Counted from the first letter of the stretch, positions 13,259-27,569 are shown. The stretch: DNA of 64,000 bases from Lutjanus erythropterus (GCA_020091685.1 CM034607.1:11727884-11791883), one strand, 5' to 3'. Notes: generated by a model from the sequence alone, not told the origin. Numbers and translations: made by a program.

Positions 13259-14559
13259 GGGGATTGAACGGCAGCCCAGCCGGAGTATGTGTGAGCGTCA
13301 TCACAGCTGGCCAGCAGTAAATACATGCCGGCTGACAGCTTTCACAATGATGGGGCAACGTTGTCAGTCAAAGAGAAATGCCTTGCCAAAAACTTTCCCA
13401 CACTTCCAACTTTAATCATCCACGTGGAGGTGAGTAGTTCCTCAAGAATGGAGCAGTAAATAAAAAACAGAAGATAAACAAGGACCTCATGCTGGCCATA
13501 TTTTCCATAAAAGCAATTCCTTTATGATTTTTGATTCTGGCGTGCATGCAGGGTATTGTTTTTAGCACTAGTCAATCAAACAATTTGATTTGTACTGTCA
13601 TCTCTAGATTTAATCAATTTATATTTTGATTTCTTTATGCATAAGTGGCACTATTGTGTTTTCATTCCTATTGCAAGGATGTTGATATTGGACAGTTCTA
13701 GAAACCCTGGATTTAGTGGGTAATGAACATTCAAAATTATTCAATTTCAACATTTTTTATCTTTACAGTATATTTTAAATATCTGCTTAAGCAAATTAAG
13801 GATGTCACAAGAACCAAGACTTTGTTACCAAGTCAAAGCCAAACTTCTGAAAACATGATGGTACTCATTTTTCTACACTACAGTAAATACAGGGGACGTA
13901 ATTCTTCTGGACCTGATGGGGACAGCAAGTGCAGGAAGTGCAGCGGCAGCAACAGCTCTGCCTCAACTCATCCAAAAGACAAAACATTAACAGAGTTGTG
14001 TTTGGAAGTACTTTACATTACATTTGCGGTGGATCATTAGGGATTAAAACAGATTCACAACCACCAACCAGTGCCATCACTAGGTTGAAACTAACTAATT
14101 TTTATATTTTACACCTATTCAACTTCTCAATATATTCTTGTTTTTTCTATCTGTCCTTGTATCCTTTACACACACGCTCCAACACACACAAACAAGTAAT
14201 AACATTATACATCTCTTTCAAATATCATAATTAATTACGTTTTGCCCAAGCAAATTATAGCTTTAGTCTAGAGACCCCAGCAACTCCAAGTGAACACACA
14301 CACTTCTTCTGCCTTTAAGCTCAAGAACTCCCCCACTGCCATCTCCCTACACACATACAAACAACAAATGCAGCTAGCCGCAGTAGCTACACTCTGACAA
14401 CACATATTTTTAAAACACAAGCATCCAAAGCCCTGCAACCCATTTCTTCATCTTTAAACATGCAGAAGACTCTTTCTTCCATCAGTGACGTTGGAGCTCT
14501 CAGTCCCTCTGTCTGTGTCTCTGAAGGGGCTCCTACCTCACATACTGTACACAGAGAAA

Positions 14560-14800
14560 AGCCGAGTGAATAATTGAAGGCAGGAGCAGAGAGATGGAGA
14601 GTGAACAGAGAACTTGTGCATGGAGGAATGAGGAGAGAGAAGTGGCAGACTGAGGTGGAGATAGCCAGAAATGGAGGGAGAAGTAAGACGGCATGGAGAG
14701 AGAGACACTTCGGGAAGGAATAGACAGTACAAGGAAATCCATGAGAGGGCGGAGATGCCGAGGGAGGCAGAGAGGAAGAAAGAGAGAGGTAGAGGTAAGT
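14560..14800. repeat. Purine-rich (GA) block on the + strand, about 240 bp
   Basis: GAGAGA/GGAGG-rich sequence similar in style to the block at 9530. No gene is supported. Confidence -1.
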
Positions 14801-15149
14801 AGAATGTGTAGTTTTCCCTGTGGCTTGTTTGTCTGCTGATGTAAAGAGGAAATGGCTAGATCAGCAGGGGCTTTTACCTACACAGAGTTTAACTAGTTGT
14901 GGAAATACATGCTTGCCATACACGCACACACGCACACACACATTAAAGTCCATGCCCCACGGGACTGGAGGAGATGAAGGGAAAGAAAAACAGACACTGT
15001 GCAGTAATGTCGTCTTCATGCTCAGGTTACACTGCTCAATAGAGCTGCAGAAGCTGCTGGGCTTTTTGCACTTTATCGCTCATGTAACTGTGTGCAAAAC
15101 TTTTGTGTGTACGTGTGTTTGTGTGAGTGGAGAAAGGGACACACTGCAT

Positions 15150-15314
15150 GTATGTGTGTGTGTGTGTGTGTGAATGTGTGCTATAAACTGGCAAATCTAC
15201 CGGGGCTCTGACTTCCCCTGGTGCTGGCTTTGTATCAGCACCCAGCTGAACATGGCTGCAGATCAATGTCATCTCCAACACACACACACGCGCGCACACA
15301 CACACGTACACACA
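15150..15314. repeat. Pair of short TG and CA tracts in opposite sense
   Basis: TG tract at about 15150-15171 and CA/CG-rich tract at about 15279-15314, 110 bases apart and complementary. Confidence -1.
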
Positions 15315-16907
15315 CAGCCGCACACTTGGACTTGTTTACAGTTTAAACAGCAGGTGGCACAGATAACAGCCACTTAATCCGCAGCCATTTGGACAACTGA
15401 ATGTGATACCCAAAAAGTTTCTTTCCCCTCTCTTCTCTCTATCTGTCTATCTTCTCAATAAAATTATTTTTGAGAGTTATTTAATACTTCCTGTTAAGTG
15501 TTGTAAAGGTGAAATAGAGTCTACATCTGACCACACGTCTCAGTGTTGCGGTGGTGAGAACATGAGCAGGCTTTGAACTTCTCCTTCAAGCTCTTTTTCA
15601 TTCTTTACACAATTACTTCCATCATGTCAGAAATATTACCTGAAACTTTCACAGGGGTGAAATGTTATAATCCCTCTGTGACGGCAGGCTTTTCCTTGAC
15701 CTCTGATGATATATCATGGTTATTTTAAGATTTATTACAGTAAACATATTATAAATTTCTTCTTAAAGGATTTTTTCTCCTAACTCGTTCAAATGACATT
15801 GAACTAACTAGTTTACTTAGAGCATACCCCCGTCTTAAGAGTGTGGAGGCGGGGGTTGGAGACCGTGTCCTTAACAATAAATGTTGACTGTAACCAATCT
15901 CAAACCAAGAATGTTAGTTGCCTAATCATACTGCAGTTGGACTTGTGTTTCAGAGTTAATATGCGTGCAGCTTAGAATGAGTGGTGAAGTGCCTTACTAT
16001 GCTAACCTAGCTAACTTTATTTGGCAACTTTGTTGGTTTTGGCACAACATTTTGTAGTTTAAGGTATGCTGTGTTATTTTTGTGAAAAGTAATTTAAAAT
16101 CTTCTTACTTTACATCATTATTAAACAGCATTTTATCAGATACGATCAGCATTTTTCTGTTCAGTGAGCTAAGAAACAGTTGCCTAAGGGTTAAATACTT
16201 GTAATTAAGAATGAGTTTGTGTACGGCTTTTTAATTTAGCAACACATGCAAAGCAAGTAAAGACTTAAGGTATGTGTAGCGAGAGGAAACATCCGTAACC
16301 CCGTCCATTCAAAAGTAGTAATTATTGTAATTAGGAAGTCACTGTAGCACCACAGCCTTCACTTAGTAAATACCCTTTGTCACAAGGCTAAGTTTTAACT
16401 TCGAGCTGGTGCAACTGGCTCCTGGCTGGAAGTGGTTTGATATTACCTCTTCTGGTTGATGGATGGATGATGGAAGGATAGATGAATGGTTGGCAATAAT
16501 GGAAGAGACACTGAAAAGAAAAAAAGGAAAGAAAAAGGAAAAATACAGACACACTATGCAGATTCTGGCTAACGCTGCGTGTGAATAAAGCAGGTAAATC
16601 CGTTAAATCTTCCACTGTCTTGAGGCTTCTTGAGAGAAAGCGAAGAGGAGTGGAAGGGAGTGATGCAAAAAGATGAAGCCAAGGAACAAGAAAGGCTCGT
16701 ACCATTTTTTCCCATGCAGTGAAAGGGAATTTTAGGTCAAGTAGGAAAGCAGCTTCGGAGTGTGCTTGTTACAGCCTCCAGAGAATTCAAATGGGAAACC
16801 ATTCGACTTGACAAGGACATTAAAATCCAATATATTCACATTATGAGGCCCCTGCGTTTCTGGGGTTATTTTGGACAGCTCCTCCCCATACACCACACAC
16901 GCACCCG

Positions 16908-16910
<3 letters not shown>

Positions 16911-16962
<52 letters not shown>
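16911..16962. repeat. (CA)n microsatellite, about 26 units
   Basis: A pure tract of 52 bases. Confidence -1.
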
Positions 16963-16965
<3 letters not shown>

Positions 16966-18309
16966 TTTATGAGCTGAAGGCAGCTCTTGTGGATTGTCAT
17001 CAGCAATATTATTCAGGATTTGTCACTTTGGGCACTTCACTGTGATCCAGTGACACAGTCAGCCTGATCACTCTTCATGACTGCTCAGCACATGTCGATG
17101 TCCATGAACGCAGATTGATTTGAGAGCTAAGAATGGATGTGACTACACACATACAAATGTGTGTAGGTGTGCCTGAACACACAAACTGTGACACAGACAT
17201 CCACGCAGATGGTAGATGGAAATGCGTCATGCATCTAACATAAGAACAATCATTATCATGAAGTGGTCGATGATCATTGTTTACCACTGGTTTAGGAAAT
17301 CCATATGCCTGTAATGAATGGCATTAAGGGTCATGTTGGAGTCTATCCACTAATGGGAGGGTGAGTCTGACATTTCACCAGTCTGAGTATTACTCCTACA
17401 ATTACCTCTTGACATTTCTGTATCAGACTCATATTTAGGCCTCTTTCAATGGTCTCGGGCGAGTGTGTGTGTCTCTGCGTGTGTGCTTGTGGACGATTAA
17501 TCCTCTTATTTACCATCACTGCAAACATTTACAACTGTAATTTCCATCCCTGTCTTTGATAGTGAGTGGGCTTTGGGGCTGCCTGTGTATCTGTGTGGAC
17601 CCAGGCTCCAAATCCCCACAATGACCACAAACACAACTCAGTCAGGACTTAATTGAGCTTACCTCTTTATCACCTTGCTCTCATTTAAATAGAGGATGGG
17701 ATTAAAATTTTCGGAGGGGTGTTTTTGTGTTGGAGGTAAGAGAATAGAGATGGAACCAATCCAACTCATCAAGTATCAGACTTCCAACACTGAGCTGCAT
17801 TACGATCTTAATTCCATAATCTTTGCTAGTTGTAAAGACTACAACAATCAAATTGCAAGCTGCTTAGAGCCTTTCACTTCTACTCTACATTTACACATAA
17901 TAAAGGGAAAGGTTCAGAATTGTTGGCTAAGATACAGCCAGCGTAAAGAAATGATTTAGCCACCTTTCTCATAGTGTAGCTATAAACCAGCACGAAAAAA
18001 TGACAATTACCAACATAAACTTCCATAAACCACCATTTTCTGAACAAAAACCTTGCCAACACATTAAAAAACACACAACAAACACATTACAAATGCTAAC
18101 AAACAGTAACATTTGCATTTGCAATATAACAGATAAAACTTCAGCTCTCAGCAATGCTCATGAGAAATTATGCAGCTGCACATGTGAAGGCCACAAGCCA
18201 GAAACAGTGGCCCACAATGGTTTAGTTACACAAGCGGTGTTACACAGACTATATATGCTTTTCAGAATGAAGTCAAGTTTCAATATCTCATGTAAATTCA
18301 ATACAACAT

Positions 18310-18340
<31 letters not shown>
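18310..18340. repeat. (CTA)n microsatellite
   Basis: About ten CTA units directly abutting the left end of the hAT-like element at 18341. Confidence -1.
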
Positions 18341-19062
18341 CAGAGATGTACCAATACACTTTTGTTCAATTCCAAGCCGATTCTGATATGTGAATTTAGA
18401 TATCTGCTGACAACAGTACTATATCGATACCAGCAGTCTTTTTTTCTTGATGTTTATGATTCTTCACGATAATTTATTATTAGTTATAGTGAACTGAACT
18501 TTAATCTGGACAGCTTGTCTAGTTTGTGTAATGTAATTTGTGTAATGGCATGCTTCAAACATTGTGGTGTGCTGTCGGAATCTGGCTTGGGACATTCACA
18601 TGTACATCTGATAAGCTGAGAGACGGCCCTCATTTGCATATTTATTCCATGATGCATTGCTGAGAGTTTGCTATTTTACATTCAAAAATTCAAGTGCTAC
18701 TATTTGTTAGTATCTGGAATGTGCTGTCATTTTGAATGCAGAGTAAGATTGGAGACCATTATTTAGCACTTAAGTGTAGTGTTTACAAATATGCTTACAA
18801 ATAGAAAGCATATGGCAGACATGTGGCATTTAGATCAAAATGTGTGGATCAGACTTTGCAAGTTTGATACCCGATGAATGCATTACCTTAATATTTATAC
18901 CGATATTAGATTAGATTGGTCCTGTCACTGATATGTGTACTACTACAACTAACAATAGTAATATAACCATCAAGAAAATAGGAGTGCTGGTATCAGTATA
19001 GTACTGGTATCAGCAAATATTCAAATTCATATCAGATTGGAAAGTGGATCAGTACATCTCTA
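18341..19062. mobile_element. Older hAT-like non-autonomous element (about 720 bp)
   Basis: Inverted ends AGAGATGTACCAATAC (left) and TAGAGATGTACTGATCC (right, read inward) flank AT-rich sequence with CCGATATTAGATTAGATTGG-like motifs near the right end. The flanks do not show a matching octamer. The left end abuts a (CTA)n microsatellite, which may have erased it. Confidence -1.
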
Positions 19063-19169
19063 CAGAAGCATGTTAAAACACTGTGAGGGATCACATAACG
19101 GCAGTTTGAATCAAAGGCTGCCTGAGCAGCATTGATATTCCCTCACTTTACCAAGCTTTAAGGAAGAAG

Positions 19170-19208
19170 CTGTGTGTGTGTGTGTATGTGTGTGCGTGTG
19201 TGTGTGTG
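19170..19208. repeat. (TG)n microsatellite, interrupted
   Basis: TG repeat with TATG and TGCG interruptions. Confidence -1.
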
Positions 19209-19989
19209 GGTCTATGCGTATAGTAGCTGATGCTTCTTTTACATTGCCCAACTTCAAAAGCAGCGTCTCCACTTTAATCTTCTCTTCTCCTGCACTGCGG
19301 ACCCAAGGAAAGACAGAAGAGAGAGACCCAGGCTCTTTCTGCCACTCCCATCCATCCGTCGCTTCCCAGAAATGCCTCCTTTTTCTCTTTCTACTATTCT
19401 CTCTCAATTTTTATCTATAACACACTAATGCACACATGCACTTACCCTCTCCCTCACCCGCAAACGCGTATCCACACACATCCTCACTGTCTAAACACAC
19501 AGCCCTCGCCACACATACTGGCTGGCCTCGTAGTGACTTACAGTAATAGCCTCATCCTTCTTCCTCTTGCTTACACTCACGCAAACATACACAGTCACAC
19601 TGCATTGCCAAGCGCTGGCGCAGTGAGGTGAATGTATCAGGCATATTAAGTCATACTAGGAGGGCGCTGAGCATGGGGTGGGGGCGGGAGAAAGCTGGCA
19701 CCGGCACCTTGTGATTTCCACCACTGCGGCGTCAAAAATTGAAAAGCCAATTCCAATTGGACCCCAGTAATTAGAACTGACCTGAATGGCTGCACAGAAT
19801 ATGGGATGAGAGGGAGAGAAAGAGAGAAGGGCAGAGTGGAAACAAGGACAAATGACCTACACCTCCAAATGTATTGTTTCAATGGATGGGTATAAATTAA
19901 CTCCCACAGAGTCTAACTGTCATCATAATAACCACATGATTATGTTTGACAGTCACGTTGGTTACATTTGCAAGATTCACTTTGATTTT

Positions 19990-20170
19990 AAAGGAGTAGT
20001 ACAAAATTATGATCGATATTAATCTCATGCCTGTTTGTTAAAAAAAAACACAAAGCTGGAGCCAGGATGGGTTTAGCCTGGAGGCAACATGAAACAACTA
20101 GGCTGACTCTATCTACAGTTCAAAAATACACACCACAAAAGCTCACTAATTATCATGTGGTAGCTCTTAT
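19990..20170 (+). repeat. Interspersed repeat family G, + copy
   Basis: Contains AAAGGAGTAGTACAAAAT, GATCGATATTAATCTCATGC and GCTGGAGCCAGGATGG. These correspond to a very common fish repeat of which a reversed copy lies at 21545-21775. Confidence -1.
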
Positions 20171-20464
20171 TTGACTGTTACGTAAACAGGCATTTTTAAA
20201 AATGGTGGTTTTAGGGAAAGGTACGTGCTGTACTTATTCATGGTTTCCTCTCAGGGCAATTGTTTTTCTGCACACCAGAACCTGGTCGTGACTAACTGAC
20301 CTGTTTTTCTCCACTTTTGCCATCTTGTTAAAACTCAAAGTTTTCTTTTTTCCTGACACAGTGATGTGCTGCTCTGTTTTAAGTTCTGCGAAGTGATCAA
20401 TCAATAAATCACTTGCTCAGCTGAATCAGACAGATCTTCATCTACTTCATCTGCTTCACTCATT

Positions 20465-20570
20465 AAATATGTGGCACATTATTCCCAAACCCCAATAGCC
20501 CCATTGGACTAAAAGCCCATTTGTCTCACAGCCCAATATCCCAAAAACAAAAGTCCATTGCTCTGAAAGC
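20465..20570. repeat. Degenerate short tandem repeat of AGCCCATT-type units
   Basis: Units such as CCCAATAGCCCCATTGGACT, AAAAGCCCATTTGTCTCAC and AAAGTCCATTGCTCTGAAAG recur at about 20-25-base spacing. This is a known style of fish minisatellite; the copies are diverged. Confidence -1.
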
Positions 20571-21544
20571 TTGCTGTACCGAAAACACATACTTAACTTG
20601 GAGTTTTTTGCCTTTAGTATATTTTGACATACAAACGTTCAGTCACCTTCTTTGGGTGACATTCATTGTCATGGCAACCTTCATCAGCATAGCAAAGTCA
20701 GCGTTGTCAGCATAACAATAATGAAAATGTAGTTAACGTTATAGATTGATCACAGTCCGGTTAAGTTTAAGTTTTAACTACTTGCATAGGTTTAGGCACC
20801 AAAAATACATGGTTAAAGTTTTGGAAATGGGCACTTTTTTTTCCAAGATAACCACTTGGGCCGTCAAAACAGCGCCATGGCAACAATGTTTTTTTAACAA
20901 AGCCTATAATTTAAAAAAAAGATATTCTTGTCTGGAATAAAGGAGAATAAATGCTGTGAAAACCCTGCTACTTCATGATGAACAAAGTACTATCCACTAA
21001 GTACTTCTGTGCAGTGTGTCTGTCAGTTAAATGTCTTAAGATCATGGCCAGTGTTGAGACTACCTGTGTGTGTGTCTGTGGTTGTGTGAACAGCATCTGA
21101 GATCAGATGTGGGGCAGTTAAATGGGACTTGGAGGTAAATAAATGATAAAAATAGAACCACTGTAGTGACCTTGAGATTTTAAATTATGCAACATTTGGT
21201 CTATTCAATAAAAGCAAATATTTAAAAATTTAATACAAACTAAGCACTTAAGTAACATGTTTTAAACACACATTGAAGATCACTAAAATGACTAACTATC
21301 TAACTAACTAATTAATATTGGTGGAGAGTTTACTTATGCTCAACAACAACTGGCACTTTTCAGGAGAACTGCATTCATGACTCTAAGAACACAGATAAAA
21401 ACAATTCTGTGGTTTAAGAACACCTTTGTGAATGTCAGACTTTTCTTAGGACCTTTCTTAACAAATTTAAGAAAAAAACTTACAAAGGCATTGGTAACTG
21501 CCTTAAAATTTGAGTAAATAAGTCTACTTTTGAGGTATTGGAAG

Positions 21545-21775
21545 TACTTTTTCCCCTTGGACGGCGGTAGGCTAGCTGTTTCCCCCTGCTTTCAGTCTTT
21601 ATGCTAAGGTATGCTAAGAGGGTTAAGAAGCCCTTCAGCTCCAAACCTAATGAGCACACATGAGATTGATACTGATCTTCTTATCTTCTCTTACTCTTAA
21701 AAAGGAAGCGAATAGGCTTATTTTCCAAAATGTTTAACTATGCTATATGTCAATTAGGGTTTAAATACAGTTGTA
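21545..21775 (-). repeat. Interspersed repeat family G, minus copy
   Basis: On the + strand it reads GGCTAGCTGTTTCCCCCTGC then TTCAGTCTTTATGCTAAGGT. On the minus strand GATCAGTATCAATCTCATG matches the other copy. Unnamed here, but recognisable as teleost repeat sequence. Confidence -1.
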
Positions 21776-22929
21776 TTTTTCAGGGCTCAAAAATGATTCC
21801 ACTTGCTTTTAATGCAAATGAACCCGTTCTTCAGAATTTTCCTCCAAGCGAGCGTCAGTACTTAACTTCTATCAAAACTTATGCTACTTAATTTAGAAAA
21901 ACCCTTCAAACGCCTTGATTTGCATTGGTGAAGTGGAATGATCTCTCTCCAATGTGGGGTTTAGCAGCTTGTTTTCAGAAGAAAAGAAGAATTTTTGTTT
22001 GTGCATTTTCCAATAAGAAATCATATTCTAAACAGCACCACAGAAAAAGACTGTCCCCAGTGAATGTTGCTGGGCCTGGGCCTCTCTCCCCCTTTTAACA
22101 TTTCATCCTTCCTTTTCACTTCACCCTAACCCTCACATCCTCCTCACTCCTTGATTCATTCCATTTCACCACCTTCATTCAGCCTCTTCGCTGACCCTGT
22201 CCCTCATCTCCCAGCCTCTCCATCACAGCTGACCCTTACATCTTCTCTCTTTCTCCCTCCCTCTTAAACTCCCCGACGGCCCCACCTTGACCCTCACCTT
22301 GACCATATACCGCCAAACCCTCCAAGACCGATGAACTAGAGCGGAGACCCCGACACCAGAGGCGGAAAATGAAAGAGGGAGGAGAAAAGTGGAGAGGAGG
22401 GAGAAGGGGAGGGCTGAGAGAAGGGAAGTTAGAAAATGTCAAGAGTGAGAGACAGGGGAAATCATAAGTTGGAGGGTCAGATACGTATAGATATGAGCAA
22501 TGGGATTTATTTTCAAAATGTACAGACACACGCACAAACATACCTTTATAAACATACACACCAGTCTACAGGAGCTGACAAAGGAAATGGTCACACCGGG
22601 CCACATAGCATAGTGAACTGAGAGGACACACACACACTCACACAAAGCGCAACACAATCCCATCATTCTCTTAATTCCTGGCTGCTTTCACTCAAAACTG
22701 AATCCAACACAGAGGACAATAAACATTATTTAACCTCGGCACAACTAACAATTTTGAGATTGGTCATTTAATTGCCTTGTTAAACAGACCTGAATGATTA
22801 AACAGAAAGTTGTGGCTCAGAACCTGCCAACGAATTCTGTGCATAAACCATAACCAGTCAGGATAAAGTGTTCTCAGTTTGTCCAACCAACAATTTGAAA
22901 TCCAGTTCCATTTATTTGTTTTCCGAGAT

Positions 22930-23610
22930 TTGATCAAGTCACTGTTTTTCAAGTCACAAGTAAGTCTCAAGTCTTTGCTTTCAAGTCGCACGTCAAGATG
23001 AAAAAGTTCCATGTCAAGTCCAAGTCCAAGTCAACTCTGGGTTTCAAGTCCTAAACAAGTCATAATGTAACAGTGCCTGTGTTAGCTAAGAATTAGTTTG
23101 CTAACTCTGTTAATATTAGTCTCAACTTGCCGTTCTTGGTACAAATTAACAAAGTTGGAAGTTGCCGCGTCTCCGCCTGTAATTTTCGGCCTGCATGTTC
23201 TGCATACTGCCACTTGTCTTTTATAGACCATCACATACAGCAGATTTTGTACACAAACGAAATGATGTTTTTTCCAAATGGAGCTCAGTAATGTTAGTTC
23301 TTCATGGTTCTCTCCTGCAACTTTATGCTACTGAATTGATCAAAACAGTGAATCTGGTGAATGAGTTGACTTGCTGAGAATAAATAGGTTAAACATTAGT
23401 TGATTCAGAAAATGAATTGTTTTGTGGATTCACACTTTTTAAATAACACAGTTTTTAATCTTGGGGGAAGCTATCTAGTATTTTCAAGTCAAAGGGCTTA
23501 AGTCCAAGTGAAGACACAAGTCATTGCTTCCAAGTCGAGCTGCAAGTTGGGTCTAAAGTCATCAAATTTGTGACTCAAGCCTGAGTCGAGTCAAGGTCAT
23601 CTCTGGTTAT
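22930..23610. repeat. CAAGTC-rich dispersed repeat
   Basis: CAAGTC and close variants recur many times at both ends (22935-23065 and 23485-23600) with less repetitive sequence between, ending GAGTCGAGTCAAGGTCATCT. This is a known type of fish interspersed repeat; its superfamily is not evident from this copy. Confidence -1.
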
Positions 23611-23619
23611 TATGTCATG

Positions 23620-26600
23620 CACATAAAAGTGCCCAGCTCATATGCACTAATAAGATACTAAAATCAGTGCAATGGTGAAATATGTCTGGCAAGAACACAA
23701 CTGCTAAAAAAAAAAAAAAAAGACAGGTTCCATCCCTCAAACACAGCTCAAATTTCTTATAATCGTCAAACCAGAAGAACTCATCAGAAATGAAGGACAT
23801 TTTACTAGAAAGTGCAGCCCTGAAATAATCATATAATGAGCAGCAGAACATGAAATGGACTTCATCTTCAATCTCACCTCAATCAGATAACAAAATCTTT
23901 TATCTTCTGGGAGACCGGGAACGTAACTGCGCACACTGACATGAATTTTGGTAAAAATGTTTCATATAAAGCTATGAACTGTAGTCGTTATTCAGCAGAC
24001 TATTTGTTCATAAATGAGTTTATGAACAAATGAGTAGTTTCTACCAAATACCAACAGACCATCTTTTCTCATACATCAGGGACAATTTGAACTGAGCATC
24101 ATTAATATTACACTGTATCCTGACTGGAAAAAAAATGGCTCAGTTACAGATCTTCCTTGTCAGTTCAGAAGTCTGTTCCAAAGTTGAATCATTTCACATT
24201 TATGTTGGAGGTTTGGAACTTCTCTGACTAAAACTGATGTAAGGTTATGAGCTCCCAAGAATGAGTGCGTTACAATTTACGAGTGCACATAAACTCCCAA
24301 ATGCCAGTAGCATAATCTGACACAAGACTTACACAGATGTGTGTATAAGGATATTAGATCCTTAGATAGTTTACCTTTGCTGATCCCTGCAAATTACCCG
24401 TTTCATTGTTGCATGCAATGATACTGAACAGAGAAAACAAATTAAATCTTCTCATTTGGTTTTAATTTTAAATTTTAAATATTTGGCAATTCTGCCTTTA
24501 TAAATCACTTTAATGATGCATCTCTTATCAAAACTGATTAATGGGCCGACCAGTGGGATTCTGTACCAATCTTCTTAACAAAATGCCTACACGCAATCAT
24601 CTTGGACACTGTATGAACATTCCTGCAGTCATCATTGTGAGAGAGAGTGCTGAATTTCCTCCAGCAAAGTAAATCTGACACGCTGAGGATGAGCAGGAAA
24701 GCAGGAGAATGATAGGAATGTGGGAATACATGCATTCATGCATTTACAGGCATGGGGTTAATTAACTGCACAGACACATCTATGTACAGTACACTGAGTG
24801 TTTTGCCGTGTGGTGACTGCACACAAGCTTTGAAATGAACACACACTCACAGGGACAGTGAATGTATTCCATTAATGGGTGTGTAGGTACCAGAACTCTG
24901 GCTGTGCTCCGTCTCTAATGGCCTCGGCCCTGCAGCCCTCCGGTGATCCAACCAACGCAACCGACTGTCATACTGGCAGGAGAGAGCGAGAATGTGTGTA
25001 CGTGTGTGTAATTGTGGATGCACCTTGCTGGTGAGGCTCCCCTGTAGGACTTGTCTCTTGCCTATTTATTCACCTGCTGGTGTCACTGCATTTACCACCA
25101 ATGGTTACACAGCGAGGGGTCAGATACAGGATTATAACCTAGACAACCACAACCTGCACTGCAAGACTGGGTTGCACCATCAAAGATTAATTTAGTCTAA
25201 GATTATGTCTAACCAGAGCTTGTTGTACAATTAAAAATTAATGTTTGGAAATTCAAGTTTATTGATGTAAACCAGAATTATATTGGGGGTGTTTCAGGTG
25301 CTTGCATTTGTTTTTAGATGATTTCCTGGCTTTTCAGCCTTTAGTAATGGGACAGATTAGATTTAGACTAGATTTAGAGTAAAAACTAAACTGAAGTTTA
25401 AAGGAAGGTTTAAATTGAATCTTTCTTCATTTAAGTTGGTTTGGTGCAACATAATTCAAAGTTAATCCATGATTTAATCAGGTTTGCACACTCATCTTTG
25501 TTAGTGCAACCAAACTTAAATTATAACCACTAGTAAAAATGCTAAATTGAAAAGAACTGCTGCTACTTCTATCACTTATATTTGTCACCACAAAGAATGA
25601 GGTAATTCTGTTTTCAAGTCTCTTCTCTCCTCGCTGAATTATCATTCATATTCAAGAGTGTTTCCTCATTAGCTGTGGCCATCACATTGCAGACAGAGGT
25701 CAAGGTCCCTGCAGTATCATGTCGGGCCACAGGACCTTTGCTCCCCTGTATGGAGTCAGGTCAGAGCTGTGTGACAGCTGTGGAGCCCTCCTGCTCCCTT
25801 GCTGGCAGCGGCTGCTGCCTCTGGCTTTCCTCCAGACGAGCCACATTTAACCCAAACTGGCCCTAACTGGAAAAATTTGCATCGCTGTTATAATGACATG
25901 TAGAGTTTGACTTTGGGGATATACATACGTTAAATGACAAACTTGCAATTTCAACTGTGCTCTGTACAAATCTGTTTTCATTCAACTGTCAAATTATCTT
26001 TTAAAATTATTTAAGAATATAATTTCCATCTGCTGGGAACTCAAATAAACAGGCTTAAACAGCTGTAGTGTTTAGCCAGAGTAAAAAGTGACAAGTAAAT
26101 GGAGTAAGTCTGTCATGCATTGATTATCATGGGACAAGTGGTTATTGTAATGTGGTCTCAGCTAATGCCATATTTCTTGCCAGCTTAAGATGACAACACA
26201 GAAACTCATTTGGCAATGTTACAGTGTTTCAACTGATGGCCACATAAACACTGGGTAAAACTTCAGAGTATTATGTTGTGCAACAAGATTATTCATTTTC
26301 TTTGGCTAACTATTGTCAACTACATAATTTCTTATTTGATAAATGTATTGTAACGTGTTGTCAGTTGTGTTGATTGTATCACTTCTGTCCTGTCAGTAAG
26401 GCTGTCACAGTGACAGAATTGCCCGTTTTTTATTTTTTTATTTCCCTGTTATCTGCGTTGGCTTCACAAGTATGCAGTGTTAGTGCCATTCTTTTGTTTG
26501 TTTTTGTAAATTACTTCAAATAAATGAAGCAAAACTCTACAACATGGCATTATTACTTAAGATAAATGACATAATTTGCAGTAATGCTAGGTGTAAAGTT

Positions 26601-26890
26601 ATCTGTGGATCTCACCTCACTGCACTGGTCTGAGCAAGCTAGCTGCTGACTGCTCATCATAATTAAACAACCATGCAAATTAATTCCTGTAGTCCGTCCT
26701 TTTTTCCCATATGTAGCTCGAGCATCATCTTCAGGGCATATTTATCACTTACATACAGTAGCAATACACACACACACAATAACACATAACAACAAACAAC
26801 ACAACATGAAACAAAAGTTACTGGCATCTGACCTCGCTATTTACTTGACTGCAGATGAGGCTTAACGTTTGCACAGTTTCTCTTGACTAT
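23620..26890. other. Non-coding sequence
   Basis: Mostly AT-rich. The frame at 25675-25866 lies in a GC-richer, non-repetitive patch (about 25660-25870) that I could not match to a gene. Near 26395 the motif AAGGCTGTCACAGTGACAG looks like the end of an old transposon. Confidence -1.
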
Positions 26891-26899
26891 CCTCAATAT

Positions 26900-27312
26900 T
26901 AGGGATGCACCGATCTGAAAATTCTGACCAATACCGATATCCGATATTAATATTGCTGTTATAGCCAATAACTGATACTTACCGATATTGATATATATAT
27001 ATATTTTTTTTAAAGTTTCTGAGATGATAAAATTTTGTACAGACTGAAAATCATGCAAACTGATTTTTTTAATGTCTTCCTTTATTTTCAAAACAGAATC
27101 AATCCTGTGCGGCCTTTGCGTCACTGACATTGTTAGATGCCCAAACAAATATGGCATGGCCAAATATCCCTCCCCCTCCCGACACACATACACAAATAGC
27201 AACTAGACGGATATAAACATCGGTTGATAATATCGGACCGATGCCGATATGTTAAAAATGACAAATATCAGCCGATACCCCGATATTAATGCCGATATAT
27301 CATGCATCCCTA
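26900..27312. mobile_element. hAT-type MITE (413 bp) with perfect 8-bp target duplication
   Basis: The ends are TAGGGATGCACCGAT and, read inward from the right, TAGGGATGCATGATATATCG. The flanks carry the identical octamer CTCAATAT (26892-26899 and 27313-27320). The interior repeats CCGATAT-type motifs in both orientations and has a short TA run. This 'AGGGATGCACCGAT' type is common in fish genomes. There is no transposase ORF. The intact target duplication suggests a relatively recent insertion. Confidence -1.
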
Positions 27313-27569
27313 CTCAATATTACAACATAAAAAAATTAGTAATAGCCACATTAGCCACGCAGCATGATAATGCTGAGTTCAACAGGCTAACCTACTGAGC
27401 AAACACTCAAACAACATAAAACGTGGCAAAACCTACAACATTTGGGTTTGTCGGGTCACAAATCTTTTAGCTTGATCCATTACTGACCCTAGTACTACTT
27501 GTTGAATTTTTTGAAGCATAGCTTCATTCATTTAAATGTATAATATTTAAATTATGCTGCTAGGGGCTC

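Larger units (their letters stand above)
10800..18300. other. Non-coding sequence with microsatellites
   Basis: Holds the AGC, CA and TG repeats and one purine block. A consensus donor (GAG|GTGAGT at 13429) follows a low-repeat stretch at about 13000-13430, but no coding frame reads into it. Confidence -1.

Noticed and set aside
13086..13415. Poly-Ala frame over the AGC repeat, followed by a GTGAGT donor
   Set aside because: The frame stops before the donor and shows no domain; the donor alone is not enough to call an exon.
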